Assembly: GCA_943370285.1 (NCBI GenBank)
Contig: CALRQJ020000005.1
Span: forward strand, 1-64,000
Reading direction: 5' to 3'
Source: CALRQJ02 sp943370285
GTDB lineage: Bacteria; Bacteroidota; Bacteroidia; Chitinophagales; Chitinophagaceae
Length of the DNA stretch: 64,000 nt
Numbering within the stretch: position 1 is the stretch's first letter; the number at the start of each line of letters is the position of its first letter. Positions 25,714-35,359 of this stretch are shown here, piece by piece. Below the pieces are notes generated by a model. The model saw only the letters and a list, made by a program, of their open reading frames with translations. It was not told where the DNA came from and did not search any database. A program made the translations under genes and the position numbers.

Positions 25714-26842
25714 TCAAGGTAATTTTACGCTTTATTGTCTGATAAAAAAATAAGAGATAAAAAAAGAATGTTTTAAAAAAATTACTATATGTAAAATTTA
25801 TAAAACAGTTTTTCTTAGTATTGAAATTCCAAAGAGATGGTAATTTCCAGCTACCTCTTAAAATGTTTAAAAGATCATAGGGGAAAAACCATCGTATTCT
25901 TTTACCAACTTCATAATGGAAAGTATGTTCTGGCTGAATTTGGTTAGATAATTTAATATAATTATGTAGAACATTAGATTTACTAAACTCACTTAATAAA
26001 ATCGAACCCCATAATCGTGGGTTAATTTCAATTACTTTAGGCAAACTATGTTCTTGAAATTCGTCAAACAAATATTCAATCATCATTAGCCCATTCCAGT
26101 TTAGCAGTTTAACCAAAGGCTTTGCAACTTCAAGTAATAATTGATTATTCGTAGTTTCTGCTAAAACACTAACACCACCTTTAACAGGATATGTTCTTAA
26201 CCTTCGGTGAGCATAGAAATCAACAATTTCTCCGCCTTTACATAATAAAAATGCTCCTTGAACTTGAACACTATTGCCAATTTTTTCTTGTATAATATAA
26301 TTGTCAAAATTATTGATCTTAATTTCACGAAAAGCATTAAAATCATTCACATAATATAACCCTTTAGAACCAGCACCATTTCGGGGTTTAATTACTACCG
26401 GTACTAAATGCTTAGAGAGAAAAATTTCTTGTTCATTAAATATTCTAGGTGCAGGAATATTATTTTTTAAGCAGGTTTCATTTAACGCATATTTATTACC
26501 TGCCAATATAAATTTTTCAAATTCAGGTAATACATATTTGAAACTGTTTTGTTTCGACGACTGTAAGAACTTGTAAAATAGAATAGTTGTATCTTCCTCA
26601 ACAGGCACGTAAGTAATGGTGCGATATTGACTAGAAATTGAGGCCAAGTCAATATCAAATAAAGATTGCTCATTTTTTCTTAGCAGAAATACTTTTTGTC
26701 CATATAGTATAGACAATGTGCTAATAGACTCATTCGAAGTTAGAATTAACTGATATTGAGATTTGTATCGTGATAAGATATTAACAATATCAAATGCTTT
26801 CCGTAAATGTACATCAGTTATTAAAATAACAAATTTTTCCAT
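25703..26842 (-). CDS. ATP-grasp ligase-like protein
   Basis: The 379-residue protein has an ATP-grasp domain. The glycine-rich loop is in VVIKPRNGAGSKGLYYV, the hinge segment in YIIQEKIGNSVQVQGAFLL, and the metal-binding Glu/Asn in PKVIEINPRLWGSILLSEFS. The C-terminal 60 residues are aromatic and hydrophobic and may anchor it to the membrane. ATP-grasp proteins join a carboxylate to an amine or thiol, so it might add an amino acid or other amine to a sugar acid of polysaccharide B. That role is inference. It overlaps the HAD gene by 11 bases and the glycosyltransferase by one. Confidence 0.82.
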   Translation of the reverse strand: MEKFVILITDVHLRKAFDIVNILSRYKSQYQLILTSNESISTLSILYGQKVFLLRKNEQSLFDIDLASISSQYRTITYVPVEEDTTILFYKFLQSSKQNSFKYVLPEFEKFILAGNKYALNETCLKNNIPAPRIFNEQEIFLSKHLVPVVIKPRNGAGSKGLYYVNDFNAFREIKINNFDNYIIQEKIGNSVQVQGAFLLCKGGEIVDFYAHRRLRTYPVKGGVSVLAETTNNQLLLEVAKPLVKLLNWNGLMMIEYLFDEFQEHSLPKVIEINPRLWGSILLSEFSKSNVLHNYIKLSNQIQPEHTFHYEVGKRIRWFFPYDLLNILRGSWKLPSLWNFNTKKNCFINFTYSNFFKTFFFYLLFFYQTIKRKITLNVK

Positions 26843-28062
26843 TATTTTTTGATAACCTTTTGTAGAACGTCATACATCTTATAGGCTAACTTTTTTCTAT
26901 CAAAGTTATTTGCGAGCAACTGTTGACCAGATTTATATTTTAGCCTTAAATTATCATCATCAGCTAAAAACAAAACAGATTTTTCAAAATCATCTAAACT
27001 ATCTGGAATATAACTAATGCCTGCCTGATACTCCAGTAATATGTTTTTCACCTCCCCTTCTACGCCCAGCAATATTGGAATGTTCATTGCAGATAATTCA
27101 AAAATTTTAGAAGGTATTACTTTAAGATAAGCCGGGTTCTTTTTAAGGGGAACTAACCCTACATCAAATAATGAGATATAGTTAATGATTTCATCTTTAG
27201 ATACTGGTGGTAGTAAAGTAAAGTTATTTATATCATACTGTTTAGCTTTATCCAGTAAAGTTGACTTTACAGCTCCATCTCCTATAAACAAAAAATGTAT
27301 ACTTGGATTTATATTCTCAATATTTTTAAAACGATCTATTAAAACATCCAAATTGTGACTCACGCCCAAAGTACCAGCATATCCAATTACAAATTTATTT
27401 GATAAATTAAGTTTTTCTAAAAGATATTCATCTTTATCCTTCTTTACGAAGAGTGCATTATTTGCGCCGTTGTATATGGTTGTGATTTTACATAACTGTA
27501 ATGAGGCTCTTTTCGAAATATTTTCTCGAAAACTTTCTGTGACTGTAATTATATGATCTGCTTTCCTGTATAAGAAAAGTTCTATTTTTTCTAAGAATTT
27601 ATACAGAAAAGTATCTTTTTTCAAAAAAATAATTCCTTCAGGCCACATATCTCGTACCTCAAAAACCCAAGGTTTTCTTTTAAAAAGTGATAAGGAATAA
27701 GCCGAAAAAGTTGTAAAGAATTGAGGTGAAGTTGCTACAATAATATCAATATTAGATAAAAATAATCCTTGCCAAAAAGATGTAAATGCAAAACTTAGAT
27801 GATCTAGTATACGCATTGCAAACCCCTCATTTGGGTGTATATAACTCCAGGTTCGAATTACATGAATGCCATCCATGGTTTCTTTATGAATCCAACGATT
27901 TCGATACCCTTTATACAATTTACCTTGAGGAAAATTAGGATTACATGTAATTACTGTAACTTTTGCACCGGCCTCTACCCAATATTTACAATGTTCATAA
28001 GTTCTGGTAGCTGGCGCATTAACTTCAGGTGGAAAATTATCTGTAATAAATAAAATATGCAC
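26842..28062 (-). CDS. WbuB-like family 4 glycosyltransferase
   Basis: This is a 406-residue GT-B transferase. The N-terminal segment DNFPPEVNAPATRTYEHCKYW is typical of the WbuB group. Further motifs are VFEVRDMWPEGIIFL, VIGYAGTLGVSHNLDVLID and VIPSKIFELSAMNIPILLG. WbuB members transfer amino sugars such as FucNAc to a lipid-linked acceptor. It shares one base with the heparinase-like gene, and this adjacency (GT4, heparinase II/III, bi-domain oxidoreductase, UDP-GlcNAc 2-epimerase) is a recurring EPS gene set. The exact donor is not known. Confidence 0.88.
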   Translation of the reverse strand: MHILFITDNFPPEVNAPATRTYEHCKYWVEAGAKVTVITCNPNFPQGKLYKGYRNRWIHKETMDGIHVIRTWSYIHPNEGFAMRILDHLSFAFTSFWQGLFLSNIDIIVATSPQFFTTFSAYSLSLFKRKPWVFEVRDMWPEGIIFLKKDTFLYKFLEKIELFLYRKADHIITVTESFRENISKRASLQLCKITTIYNGANNALFVKKDKDEYLLEKLNLSNKFVIGYAGTLGVSHNLDVLIDRFKNIENINPSIHFLFIGDGAVKSTLLDKAKQYDINNFTLLPPVSKDEIINYISLFDVGLVPLKKNPAYLKVIPSKIFELSAMNIPILLGVEGEVKNILLEYQAGISYIPDSLDDFEKSVLFLADDDNLRLKYKSGQQLLANNFDRKKLAYKMYDVLQKVIKK

Positions 28063-29645
28063 TAAAAAATAAATTTCGTGATTAAAGTGTCAGTAAACGC
28101 TACTTCTATTTTATATACCTGCTTAAAAGAATTATAACCATTTGCAACTTCTACTTGATTGATAATAATGTCATCATGATTAGAAAATTCAATTGAAACA
28201 TGGCCAGCGTGTAAAAAATTTTTTACTAGTTGCGTTGTGTTAATAGTTGAACAATAGAAAATTGCTCTTGTACGCACATTTATTTTATTTGAGATGATAT
28301 CATCTTGAATAGTAAATGATTGGTCAGAATCCTTTAAAAATTTTCGCTTATGAGTCAGACCATACTTTTTATAACCACTATGTTGAGCAACAATAGCATC
28401 ACTAGAATCTAAAATTATTTCAACGCTAGCTCTTCTCCCAACTCTAAACCCACTCCAAACTTCACTTTGATCATAACCTTCAACAACTACTGTGTTATGA
28501 CTCTCTGTACATCGCTCTAACTGTCGTTGCCTATTATTATTATATGTAGAAATTCCAGTATCAATAATCAATTCGCTTCCAAAATGCCAAAGACAAAAAC
28601 TAAATATATCAGCATGTGCATGACCTGGCTGATAAGATGGTATAATATTCCCGACATCCACAATTACATCCCAGTTATTACCAGAAATTTTTCTGTAGCC
28701 AGAGTCTTTTAATTGTATTATACTAGGGTATATACCTAACTTATCTGATGCAGTAATCAAAGCATCTGTAGTTGGGGCTATTGAGTTTGTTGCATCATTA
28801 AACATTGCCCAACTCCCATCTGGAAAACTGTAACGCACAATCCAACCTAACATTCTTGAAGCTGTTTCTCGTAAAAATGGAAGTATAGTACTACAATAAT
28901 GTTGGTTCGATGCCAACTCAATACACAATAAAAGTTTACTGAATAATATACTATGGTACATGGGTGTACATTCATAATGTCCACCATCATTTAATATCTG
29001 CTCTTCCAACTGCCCTCTCAACAAATATTCAGCTTTATTGTACAAAGAGGAGTCATTTAAAGCAATTGATGCTATAAATAAAGCGTAAATATTTTCTAAA
29101 TAATGATTAGCAAGTATATGATATTCAAGATTGTTTCTAAGGTAATCGATTTGGTATTTCAGGGCTAACTCAATATGTAAATTTTTGATGTTATTTTCTC
29201 CAAGAAAAAAGAGCGTATTTATAATTCTCAGTGAAACCGGATAAGGCTCTGGCTTAACAACATTATCAATCAATTGCTTTGAATAATCCTCCAGCAAGTT
29301 TATTCTTTCACTCAATTCAATGGTTTCGTCATGAAGGAAATCAAAATATTGTAAATTATAATTCCATAGTTTTCCATGACCCATAAAATTCCAATCAATA
29401 CGAGATTGAAAGGTTTGTTTTAAATTTAGAAATTGGAAAGTGTTGTTTTTTAGGTATTTATGTTTACTTAAAATCAGTAAATCCTTTAGCGCACTATCCA
29501 ATTTAATAATATCCTTTTGTAGGTAAGTTCTGTACCAATACAGTTTAACAAATTTGTTTTTTATTCTATACCAAACCTGATAACGAATTTGAATTGGCTT
29601 CAAATATCGAATTGTTTGTAACAGTAATTTAATTTTGAATATCAC
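28062..29645 (-). CDS. Heparinase II/III-family polysaccharide lyase-like protein
   Basis: The protein is 527 residues from a GTG start. That GTG overlaps the wecB stop as GTGA, which is a far better fit than the ATG 87 bases further into wecB. An alpha-helical toroid domain (about residues 80-300, with NHYLENIYALFIASIALND and GGHYECTPMYHSILFSKLL in parts) is followed by a beta-sandwich domain with PGHAHADIFSFCLW and RCTESHNTVVVEGYDQSE. These match heparinase II/III proteins: the Tyr and His in HADIFS and SHNTV are likely catalytic. No signal peptide is seen, which is unusual for a lyase and common for members inside EPS operons, so the role may be editing or non-catalytic. Confidence 0.87.
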   Translation of the reverse strand: MIFKIKLLLQTIRYLKPIQIRYQVWYRIKNKFVKLYWYRTYLQKDIIKLDSALKDLLILSKHKYLKNNTFQFLNLKQTFQSRIDWNFMGHGKLWNYNLQYFDFLHDETIELSERINLLEDYSKQLIDNVVKPEPYPVSLRIINTLFFLGENNIKNLHIELALKYQIDYLRNNLEYHILANHYLENIYALFIASIALNDSSLYNKAEYLLRGQLEEQILNDGGHYECTPMYHSILFSKLLLCIELASNQHYCSTILPFLRETASRMLGWIVRYSFPDGSWAMFNDATNSIAPTTDALITASDKLGIYPSIIQLKDSGYRKISGNNWDVIVDVGNIIPSYQPGHAHADIFSFCLWHFGSELIIDTGISTYNNNRQRQLERCTESHNTVVVEGYDQSEVWSGFRVGRRASVEIILDSSDAIVAQHSGYKKYGLTHKRKFLKDSDQSFTIQDDIISNKINVRTRAIFYCSTINTTQLVKNFLHAGHVSIEFSNHDDIIINQVEVANGYNSFKQVYKIEVAFTDTLITKFIF

Positions 29646-30739
29646 TTTGCCGAGTAAATTTCGTTCAACACATGTACAATTCGTTCGCCTGTCTTGCCAT
29701 CCCATAACGCTGGTATACTTCCTTTTTTCCATGAACCATCAAAAAGTTTAAGAAAGGCAGGTTTCAAATTGTTCGGGTTTTTACCTATTAGCTCATTTGT
29801 TCCAAGTGTTACCGTTTCAGGTCTTTCGGTGTTATCCCTAAGGGTCATACAAGGAACTCCCATTACTGTTGTTTCTTCCGTAATTCCTCCACTATCAGTG
29901 ATTACAGCTTTTGCATGCTTTACCAGATAATTAAATTCGAGATAACTTAATGGTTCAACCATACATAAATTTGTACTTGCAAAACCTACACTTTGTATTT
30001 TTTTTGCCGTACGAGGATGAACCGGAAAAATAATCGGCAATCCATTTGAACAAGATATAATTGTATTTAAAAGGTCAATAAGATAATCTTCTTCATCAAC
30101 GTTAGAAGGTCTATGAAGCGTTAACACAAAATAATTCTTTTCTACAAGCCGCTTTTCGTCCCAAATTGAAGGCTTTTTAAAATTAGGCAGTTGTTTTAAG
30201 AGCGTATCAATCATCGTATTGCCTACGTAATAAATTCTACTTTCGTCAACGCCTGACTTCCGAAGATTATCATTAGCTATTTCGCTGGTTGTAAAATAAT
30301 AATCAGAAATAGCATCGGTTACCATGCGATTGATTTCCTCGGGCATAGTTAAATCATAAGATCGAATTCCTGCTTCTACATGTATTACATCAGTGCATAA
30401 TTTTTTGGCAACAATTGAGCAAGCTAAAGTCGAGGTTACATCACCAACAACTAATACCGCATCAGCCGGATTAGCAATTAGCTCCATTTCAAAACGAATC
30501 ATAATATTCGCTGTTTGTTCAGCTTGCGTGCCACCTCCGCACTCCAAATTTGCATGTGGAGACGGTATGCCTAATTGAGTAAAAAAATTTTCACTCATGT
30601 TTTTATCGTAATGCTGACCAGTGTGAACCAGCCTGTATGCTATGTTTCTGTCCAACTCATTAAAACGATGAATTGCATCAATAATTGAGGCAATTTTCAT
30701 AAAATTTGGTCTTGCGCCTGCTACTAATGTAATTTTCAC
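29642..30739 (-). CDS. wecB: UDP-N-acetylglucosamine 2-epimerase, non-hydrolysing
   Basis: The enzyme interconverts UDP-GlcNAc and UDP-ManNAc. The 365-residue GT-B-like fold shows GARPNFMKIASII, VHTGQHYDKNMSENFF, HVEAGIRSYDLTMPEEINR, VVTLHRPSN-like (LTLHRPSNVDEED) and the hallmark DSGGITEETTVMGVPC. All active-site residues of the non-hydrolysing family appear present. No UDP-ManNAc dehydrogenase (WecC) is seen, but the downstream bi-domain and Gfo/Idh oxidoreductases may act on the product or on a related sugar. It is part of the same run as the heparinase-like gene. Confidence 0.95.
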   Translation of the reverse strand: MKITLVAGARPNFMKIASIIDAIHRFNELDRNIAYRLVHTGQHYDKNMSENFFTQLGIPSPHANLECGGGTQAEQTANIMIRFEMELIANPADAVLVVGDVTSTLACSIVAKKLCTDVIHVEAGIRSYDLTMPEEINRMVTDAISDYYFTTSEIANDNLRKSGVDESRIYYVGNTMIDTLLKQLPNFKKPSIWDEKRLVEKNYFVLTLHRPSNVDEEDYLIDLLNTIISCSNGLPIIFPVHPRTAKKIQSVGFASTNLCMVEPLSYLEFNYLVKHAKAVITDSGGITEETTVMGVPCMTLRDNTERPETVTLGTNELIGKNPNNLKPAFLKLFDGSWKKGSIPALWDGKTGERIVHVLNEIYSAK

Positions 30740-30780
30740 TTTTACTATTTAATGATTAGAATACAATTTCAGACATACAA

Positions 30781-32904
30781 CTAAACAACTTTTATCCATT
30801 TTTTGGCTTTTAAGCTTTCAATTGCAGCAAAAGTTGATTTAGTAGTATTAATGAGTTCATCAAAAGGGATTAAAGGTTCTCCACCTTGCTTAATAGTTTG
30901 AATCAATTTTTTGAATTGATTTTTATGGCCTTTATCTAAGCCAACACTTTGAGATGAAAAACCTTTGAATCCATAACCATGCATTTTCCTAAAGTTATCA
31001 ATCACTAAAATTCGACCTTGTGAATAAACTTCAATTCGTTCCTTAGCATATGTTTTTGACCCATTTGAAAAATAATTAATAACTCCTTGCGAGCCATTTT
31101 TGAATTTGACTGTTATTATTGCATTGTCGGAGTTTTCGTTTGGATTTGAGCCTAGTGCAGACATTGCAACTTCTTCAACTAAACTATTAGTTAAAAAAAT
31201 CATTGTATCAATAAAGTGACATGCTTCACCAATAATCCTTCCACCACCAATATTCATATCTTGTACCCAAACATCTTGAGGAATAAAACCGGCATTCATC
31301 GTTGCTGAAATATTTATGGGACTTTGAGCGTCTCCCAACAATTGTTTGGCTTTTTGTATATATGGAGAAAACCGACGATTAAATCCAACGTTAAGTAATA
31401 CAGGACTCGTAACATTTTTATAAGCTGCCTCGAGTAAGGCCAACTCAGATTTATTTATCGCTAATGGCTTTTCAACAAATACATTTTTCCCATTATCTAA
31501 TGCTTCAATTACCATAGAAGCATGCAAATCATGCCTAGTGGTTATCATGACTAAATCCACATCGACATCTTCTAGTATCTGTTTGTAGTTGGTTGTTGCA
31601 AATGCGAAACCATATTTCTTTGCCAAGGATTTTGCTGTTAGTCCACCAGCGCTTGAAATGTATTTAAAGTAAGCTCCAGAATCCTTTAAGGCAGGCATTA
31701 CAGTCATTTTAGTAAAATTTCCTGCCCCAATGATTCCGATAATACCTTTTGAAGGTTGAATTGCTTTTGAATTAACCTGAACATTTGTAACAGAATAATT
31801 ATCGTATTCGGGATATACCAAAATAGATGCAATCGAATTACCACCCATTTTGTTATAAATATTTAAATAATCATTCAACGGAAATTGTTCTGTAATTAGG
31901 TTTTGTACATTTAATTGTTTTTTAGATAAAGCCGATAATACGGTCTCAAAATTTCGCTTCTCAGTCCATCGAACATACGCTAATGGATAGTCAATACCTC
32001 TTTGCTCATATTGCTCATCGTATCTGCCAGGTCCATAGGAACAGGAAACCTGAAAACTAAGTTCTTTTTTAAAAAACTCTGTACGTTGAATATCTAAACC
32101 TACTACTCCTACCAAAACAATTCTCCCTCGCTTTCTACACATTTGTGCAGATTGATTAATTACATCATTACTTTTTGTTGATGCTGTTATGATAACAGCA
32201 TCGCAACCAATACCTTGGGTAAAGTCTTCAACTACTTTTACTACATCAATTGAAGATGCAACAAAAGCTTGAACGCCCAATTGCCTTGCTAACGCTACTT
32301 TATTACTATCAAAATCAAAACCAATTACATTACATCCATTTGATTGTAGTAGCTGAACTGCAATTAAACCAATCAGCCCCAATCCTGTTACTACTACCGT
32401 TTCTCCCATTGTAGGATTAGTTAATCGAATTCCTTGTAAAGCAACAGATGCTATTACAGTAAATGCTGCTTCTTCGTAACTGACATTATCTGGTATTTTA
32501 GCAACTAAATTTTTGGGAATACAAACAATTTCAGCATGATGCCCATTACTAGCAACCCTATCTCCTATTGAAAATTCAGTTACACCCTCACCAACTGCTA
32601 TAACTTCACCGGCATTGCAGTAACCTAATGGCAATGGCTCATCTAACTTATTAAAAACAGCTTCGAGTGTAGGAATTAATCCCTCTGTTTTAATTTTATC
32701 TAAGACTTGCTTGACTTTATCTGGCTGTTGTCTTGCTTTGGCTATTAAACTACCTTTCCCAAATTCAACAAGCATCTTCTCCGTTCCAAGTGATACAAGG
32801 GAACAGTGTGTTTTTATTAGTACTGCACCCTTGCGTACTAAGGGTGCCGGAACTTCTTCAAGAATTGTATTTCCATTTTTAAGATCTTGAATGATTTGCT
32901 TCAT
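30781..32904 (-). CDS. Bi-domain oxidoreductase (MDR dehydrogenase plus Gfo/Idh/MocA)
   Basis: This is a 707-residue natural fusion. The N-terminal part (about 1-350) is a zinc-alcohol-dehydrogenase-like MDR with LPLGYCNAGEVIAVGEGV, IGDRVASNGHHAEIV and the Rossmann loop VVTGLGLIGLIAVQLL. The C-terminal part (about 380-707) is a Gfo/Idh/MocA dehydrogenase with IGIIGAGNFTKMTVMPAL and FVEKPLAINKSELALL. The two domains probably oxidise and reduce the same nucleotide sugar or lipid-linked sugar. The same architecture is widespread next to heparinase-like and WecB genes in EPS loci. Neither the substrate nor the order of reactions is shown by sequence. Confidence 0.93.
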   Translation of the reverse strand: MKQIIQDLKNGNTILEEVPAPLVRKGAVLIKTHCSLVSLGTEKMLVEFGKGSLIAKARQQPDKVKQVLDKIKTEGLIPTLEAVFNKLDEPLPLGYCNAGEVIAVGEGVTEFSIGDRVASNGHHAEIVCIPKNLVAKIPDNVSYEEAAFTVIASVALQGIRLTNPTMGETVVVTGLGLIGLIAVQLLQSNGCNVIGFDFDSNKVALARQLGVQAFVASSIDVVKVVEDFTQGIGCDAVIITASTKSNDVINQSAQMCRKRGRIVLVGVVGLDIQRTEFFKKELSFQVSCSYGPGRYDEQYEQRGIDYPLAYVRWTEKRNFETVLSALSKKQLNVQNLITEQFPLNDYLNIYNKMGGNSIASILVYPEYDNYSVTNVQVNSKAIQPSKGIIGIIGAGNFTKMTVMPALKDSGAYFKYISSAGGLTAKSLAKKYGFAFATTNYKQILEDVDVDLVMITTRHDLHASMVIEALDNGKNVFVEKPLAINKSELALLEAAYKNVTSPVLLNVGFNRRFSPYIQKAKQLLGDAQSPINISATMNAGFIPQDVWVQDMNIGGGRIIGEACHFIDTMIFLTNSLVEEVAMSALGSNPNENSDNAIITVKFKNGSQGVINYFSNGSKTYAKERIEVYSQGRILVIDNFRKMHGYGFKGFSSQSVGLDKGHKNQFKKLIQTIKQGGEPLIPFDELINTTKSTFAAIESLKAKKWIKVV

Positions 32905-32964
32905 TATAAATTATATAGTAGGTAAATAAATGGTGAGTATAAATTAGGCAAGCAGAATATCTGA

Positions 32965-34155
32965 TTACAAAAGCTGTAATTGTTGTTCTACACTATAATT
33001 AAAATCATGTAACTGTTTGGCGATATCAAAAATCATATCATTTTGTAATTTCTTAACCATGTCAGTTATGGCTAACATTAATAAAGACGAAAGAATCACT
33101 TCATCCCAATCTCTGTTCTCTTGTGGCGTGAAAAAAGGTTGCGTAACTGCTCTTTTATGACCTACGTCTTTTGGAAAAAACCTAAATTTTTGTAGAGCGT
33201 CTTCATTCCAAATTTTCATTGATCTAAAATCATCGATTTTACAAATCACGGTATTGTATTGCAAATTAATTGACTCATAAATTCCTTCAAAAGGTTCTGA
33301 CCGTGCAGTAAGCATAATAGTAATAATATCTTGCTTATTTGTGGTCAGGGTAATATTAATATTATCATCTGGTTCTTGCTTATTAGAATAATCTATATGA
33401 ACAAAAATCAATTCAGGTAAACTGCGCCAAGCTAGAAAATGAATAGTTGCATCCAACCAATGTCCAATATTACCACATACTCTAGTTCCTTCTTCTGGTT
33501 TTCGATACCAATGCGTACTTTCAATTTTATGACCACAAACGTGAAAGTTTATGCTAAACTTATCGTCTATACCTTCATTAGTTTTTAATGTAGCAATTGA
33601 TTGCTTGAGCAACTTAAATGCTTTTGAATAAGGCCTGTTATATCCGGCGTATACTATACCCTTGAATTTTTTTCGATATGCTTCAATCTGAACTAGTTGT
33701 TGAATAGTAACAGCTATAGGTTTCTCCGTATATACATTTTTGCCATATTTCAGGCATTGGCATGTATAATCGGCATGTGATGCATGATTCGAGGCTATGA
33801 ATACTAACATAGTTTTTTCGTCATTAAGAATTGTATTCACCTCATCAACTGCTTTAGTAAAATTATATCGTTTTGCTAAAGAGGCAGACGCTTTATGGTC
33901 AATGTCATAAGCATACCTAAAGCGCTTAATTCCTTTTTTTTGGAGAAAATACATAATTGTGCTAAAAGCAAATTGTCCACAACCGATTAGAGAAATAGAC
34001 TGCGATTTTTGATTTGACCAAAAAGTAAAAGAAAATGAATTTAATCTTAGTCTTCCTGAAACTTTATTGAAAGTTCTTGATATACCATAAATTTGGATAT
34101 ACCTGACAACTTTATTAATATCTTTAAGTGTGTACATGGTTAAGGTATACTGCAT
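32965..34155 (-). CDS. Gfo/Idh/MocA-family oxidoreductase
   Basis: This 396-residue protein has the NAD loop SLIGCGQFAFSTIMYF near residue 55, after an extra N-terminal segment, and the family motif VYTEKPIAVTIQQLV. NIGHWLDATIHFLAW supplies the usual His/Asp pair. The longest start overlaps the upstream glycosyltransferase by 32 bases; an ATG at 34137 (residue 7) would shorten this to 14. It follows a paralogous glycosyltransferase pair and precedes the bi-domain fusion, so both oxidoreductases likely serve one sugar of polysaccharide B. Confidence 0.86.
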   Translation of the reverse strand: MQYTLTMYTLKDINKVVRYIQIYGISRTFNKVSGRLRLNSFSFTFWSNQKSQSISLIGCGQFAFSTIMYFLQKKGIKRFRYAYDIDHKASASLAKRYNFTKAVDEVNTILNDEKTMLVFIASNHASHADYTCQCLKYGKNVYTEKPIAVTIQQLVQIEAYRKKFKGIVYAGYNRPYSKAFKLLKQSIATLKTNEGIDDKFSINFHVCGHKIESTHWYRKPEEGTRVCGNIGHWLDATIHFLAWRSLPELIFVHIDYSNKQEPDDNINITLTTNKQDIITIMLTARSEPFEGIYESINLQYNTVICKIDDFRSMKIWNEDALQKFRFFPKDVGHKRAVTQPFFTPQENRDWDEVILSSLLMLAITDMVKKLQNDMIFDIAKQLHDFNYSVEQQLQLL

Positions 34156-35287
34156 TTAAGAAATTAAAAGTTTCATTCGCACAACGCTCCCATGTATATT
34201 CTTCAGCATAACTGTAAGCTTTGATTGCAATTTCATTACGCTTTATATGATTATTCAATAAGTTTTTAATGCTAAAAAACATCGATTCCTGATTTATAGG
34301 ATCAAAAAAAACTGCCCCATCTTTAAGAAACTCTGGCATTGGCTCATAATTACTTGAAGCTATCGGCAACCCAGCAGACATCGCTTCTATTAAAATATTT
34401 GGCATATTCTCACAAGTAGAACAATAGACAAACATATTTGCATTACTATATTTTTCTTGTATGTCGTCGTATAATATTGGTCCTGAGAAAGTAATAAATT
34501 CATTATAATAATCATTATACGCTATGGCTTTTCTAACTTTTTGATAAGATGATTGATGAAGCACTGAACCAACTAAATCTAAAACAATGGGATAACCAGC
34601 CCTCCTTAATCTGCCAATTACTTCAATTAACTGCCATTGGTGTTTATAAACATCAATACTTGAAATATACAATATTCGAAACGGCGATGTTATAGAGTAG
34701 GCAGAAATAGGTAATTGAGGCTTAGGCTGATTTTTAAACCTTTGAGCAACACCATGATTAATAATCGCATACTTAATGTTTACAGAAAGAAAATTATCGT
34801 AAATAATATTTTTTGCATATTTTGAAATAAAAATTACTCCACTTGACTTTTTAAAGCTAAGCAATTGCAAAAAATGCATTATTGGAAATTTGAGCCTAAA
34901 AAGCGAAAGCCCATATCTTTTAGATTCATTTTTATCAAAAAACAACATGTTTCTTGACATGCTAACAAATGGTTGGTATTTGCCTAGATAAAGTCCTCCT
35001 ACACTTAGCAATATATCCCCATTAAGCTTTTTTGTAAAACTAGTACTCAAAAATATTTGCCAAAATGTTCGCAAAAAAAGCGTTTGATTCAGGAAAAAAG
35101 AAGATACTTTTTTAATATATGTTTTATTAGGTAATTGTTTAAGGGTAGCTGTAGAACTAATTACTATAACCTTATCTATACCTCTTTGAATTTCAGGATT
35201 CCAAAGTTTTAATATCTCAACTAAATGAGTTGTGCCTCCACCAGCTTTGATATTGCTAGCTTCAATAATTATTGTAAGTTTTTTCAT
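34124..35287 (-). CDS. Family 4 glycosyltransferase, paralogue 2 of a tandem pair
   Basis: This is a 387-residue GT-B transferase. The N-terminus (IIIEASNIKAGGGTTHLVEIL) and the donor domain (ILYISSIDVYKHQWQLIEVI, CENMPNILIEAMSAGLPIAS) are almost copied in the neighbour at 35360-36517. The signature is E-NMPNILI-E. Side-by-side comparison shows long stretches of identity, for example NMLFFD, SRYG-SLFRFKFP and SAGLPIAS. The pair likely arose by tandem duplication and may add two similar sugars in sequence. Donor unknown. Confidence 0.86.
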   Translation of the reverse strand: MKKLTIIIEASNIKAGGGTTHLVEILKLWNPEIQRGIDKVIVISSTATLKQLPNKTYIKKVSSFFLNQTLFLRTFWQIFLSTSFTKKLNGDILLSVGGLYLGKYQPFVSMSRNMLFFDKNESKRYGLSLFRLKFPIMHFLQLLSFKKSSGVIFISKYAKNIIYDNFLSVNIKYAIINHGVAQRFKNQPKPQLPISAYSITSPFRILYISSIDVYKHQWQLIEVIGRLRRAGYPIVLDLVGSVLHQSSYQKVRKAIAYNDYYNEFITFSGPILYDDIQEKYSNANMFVYCSTCENMPNILIEAMSAGLPIASSNYEPMPEFLKDGAVFFDPINQESMFFSIKNLLNNHIKRNEIAIKAYSYAEEYTWERCANETFNFLNAVYLNHVHT

Positions 35288-35359
35288 TACTAGACCCGGT
35301 AAAAGCTAATATATGATTTAGAAAGCAATCAGCATTTGAACAAAATATATGAAAGAATT

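Noticed and set aside
29646..29732. ATG start for the heparinase-like protein deep inside wecB
   Set aside because: The GTG overlapping the wecB stop as GTGA is the more natural junction, and the extra 29 residues are an antisense-like Cys/Arg-rich stretch.
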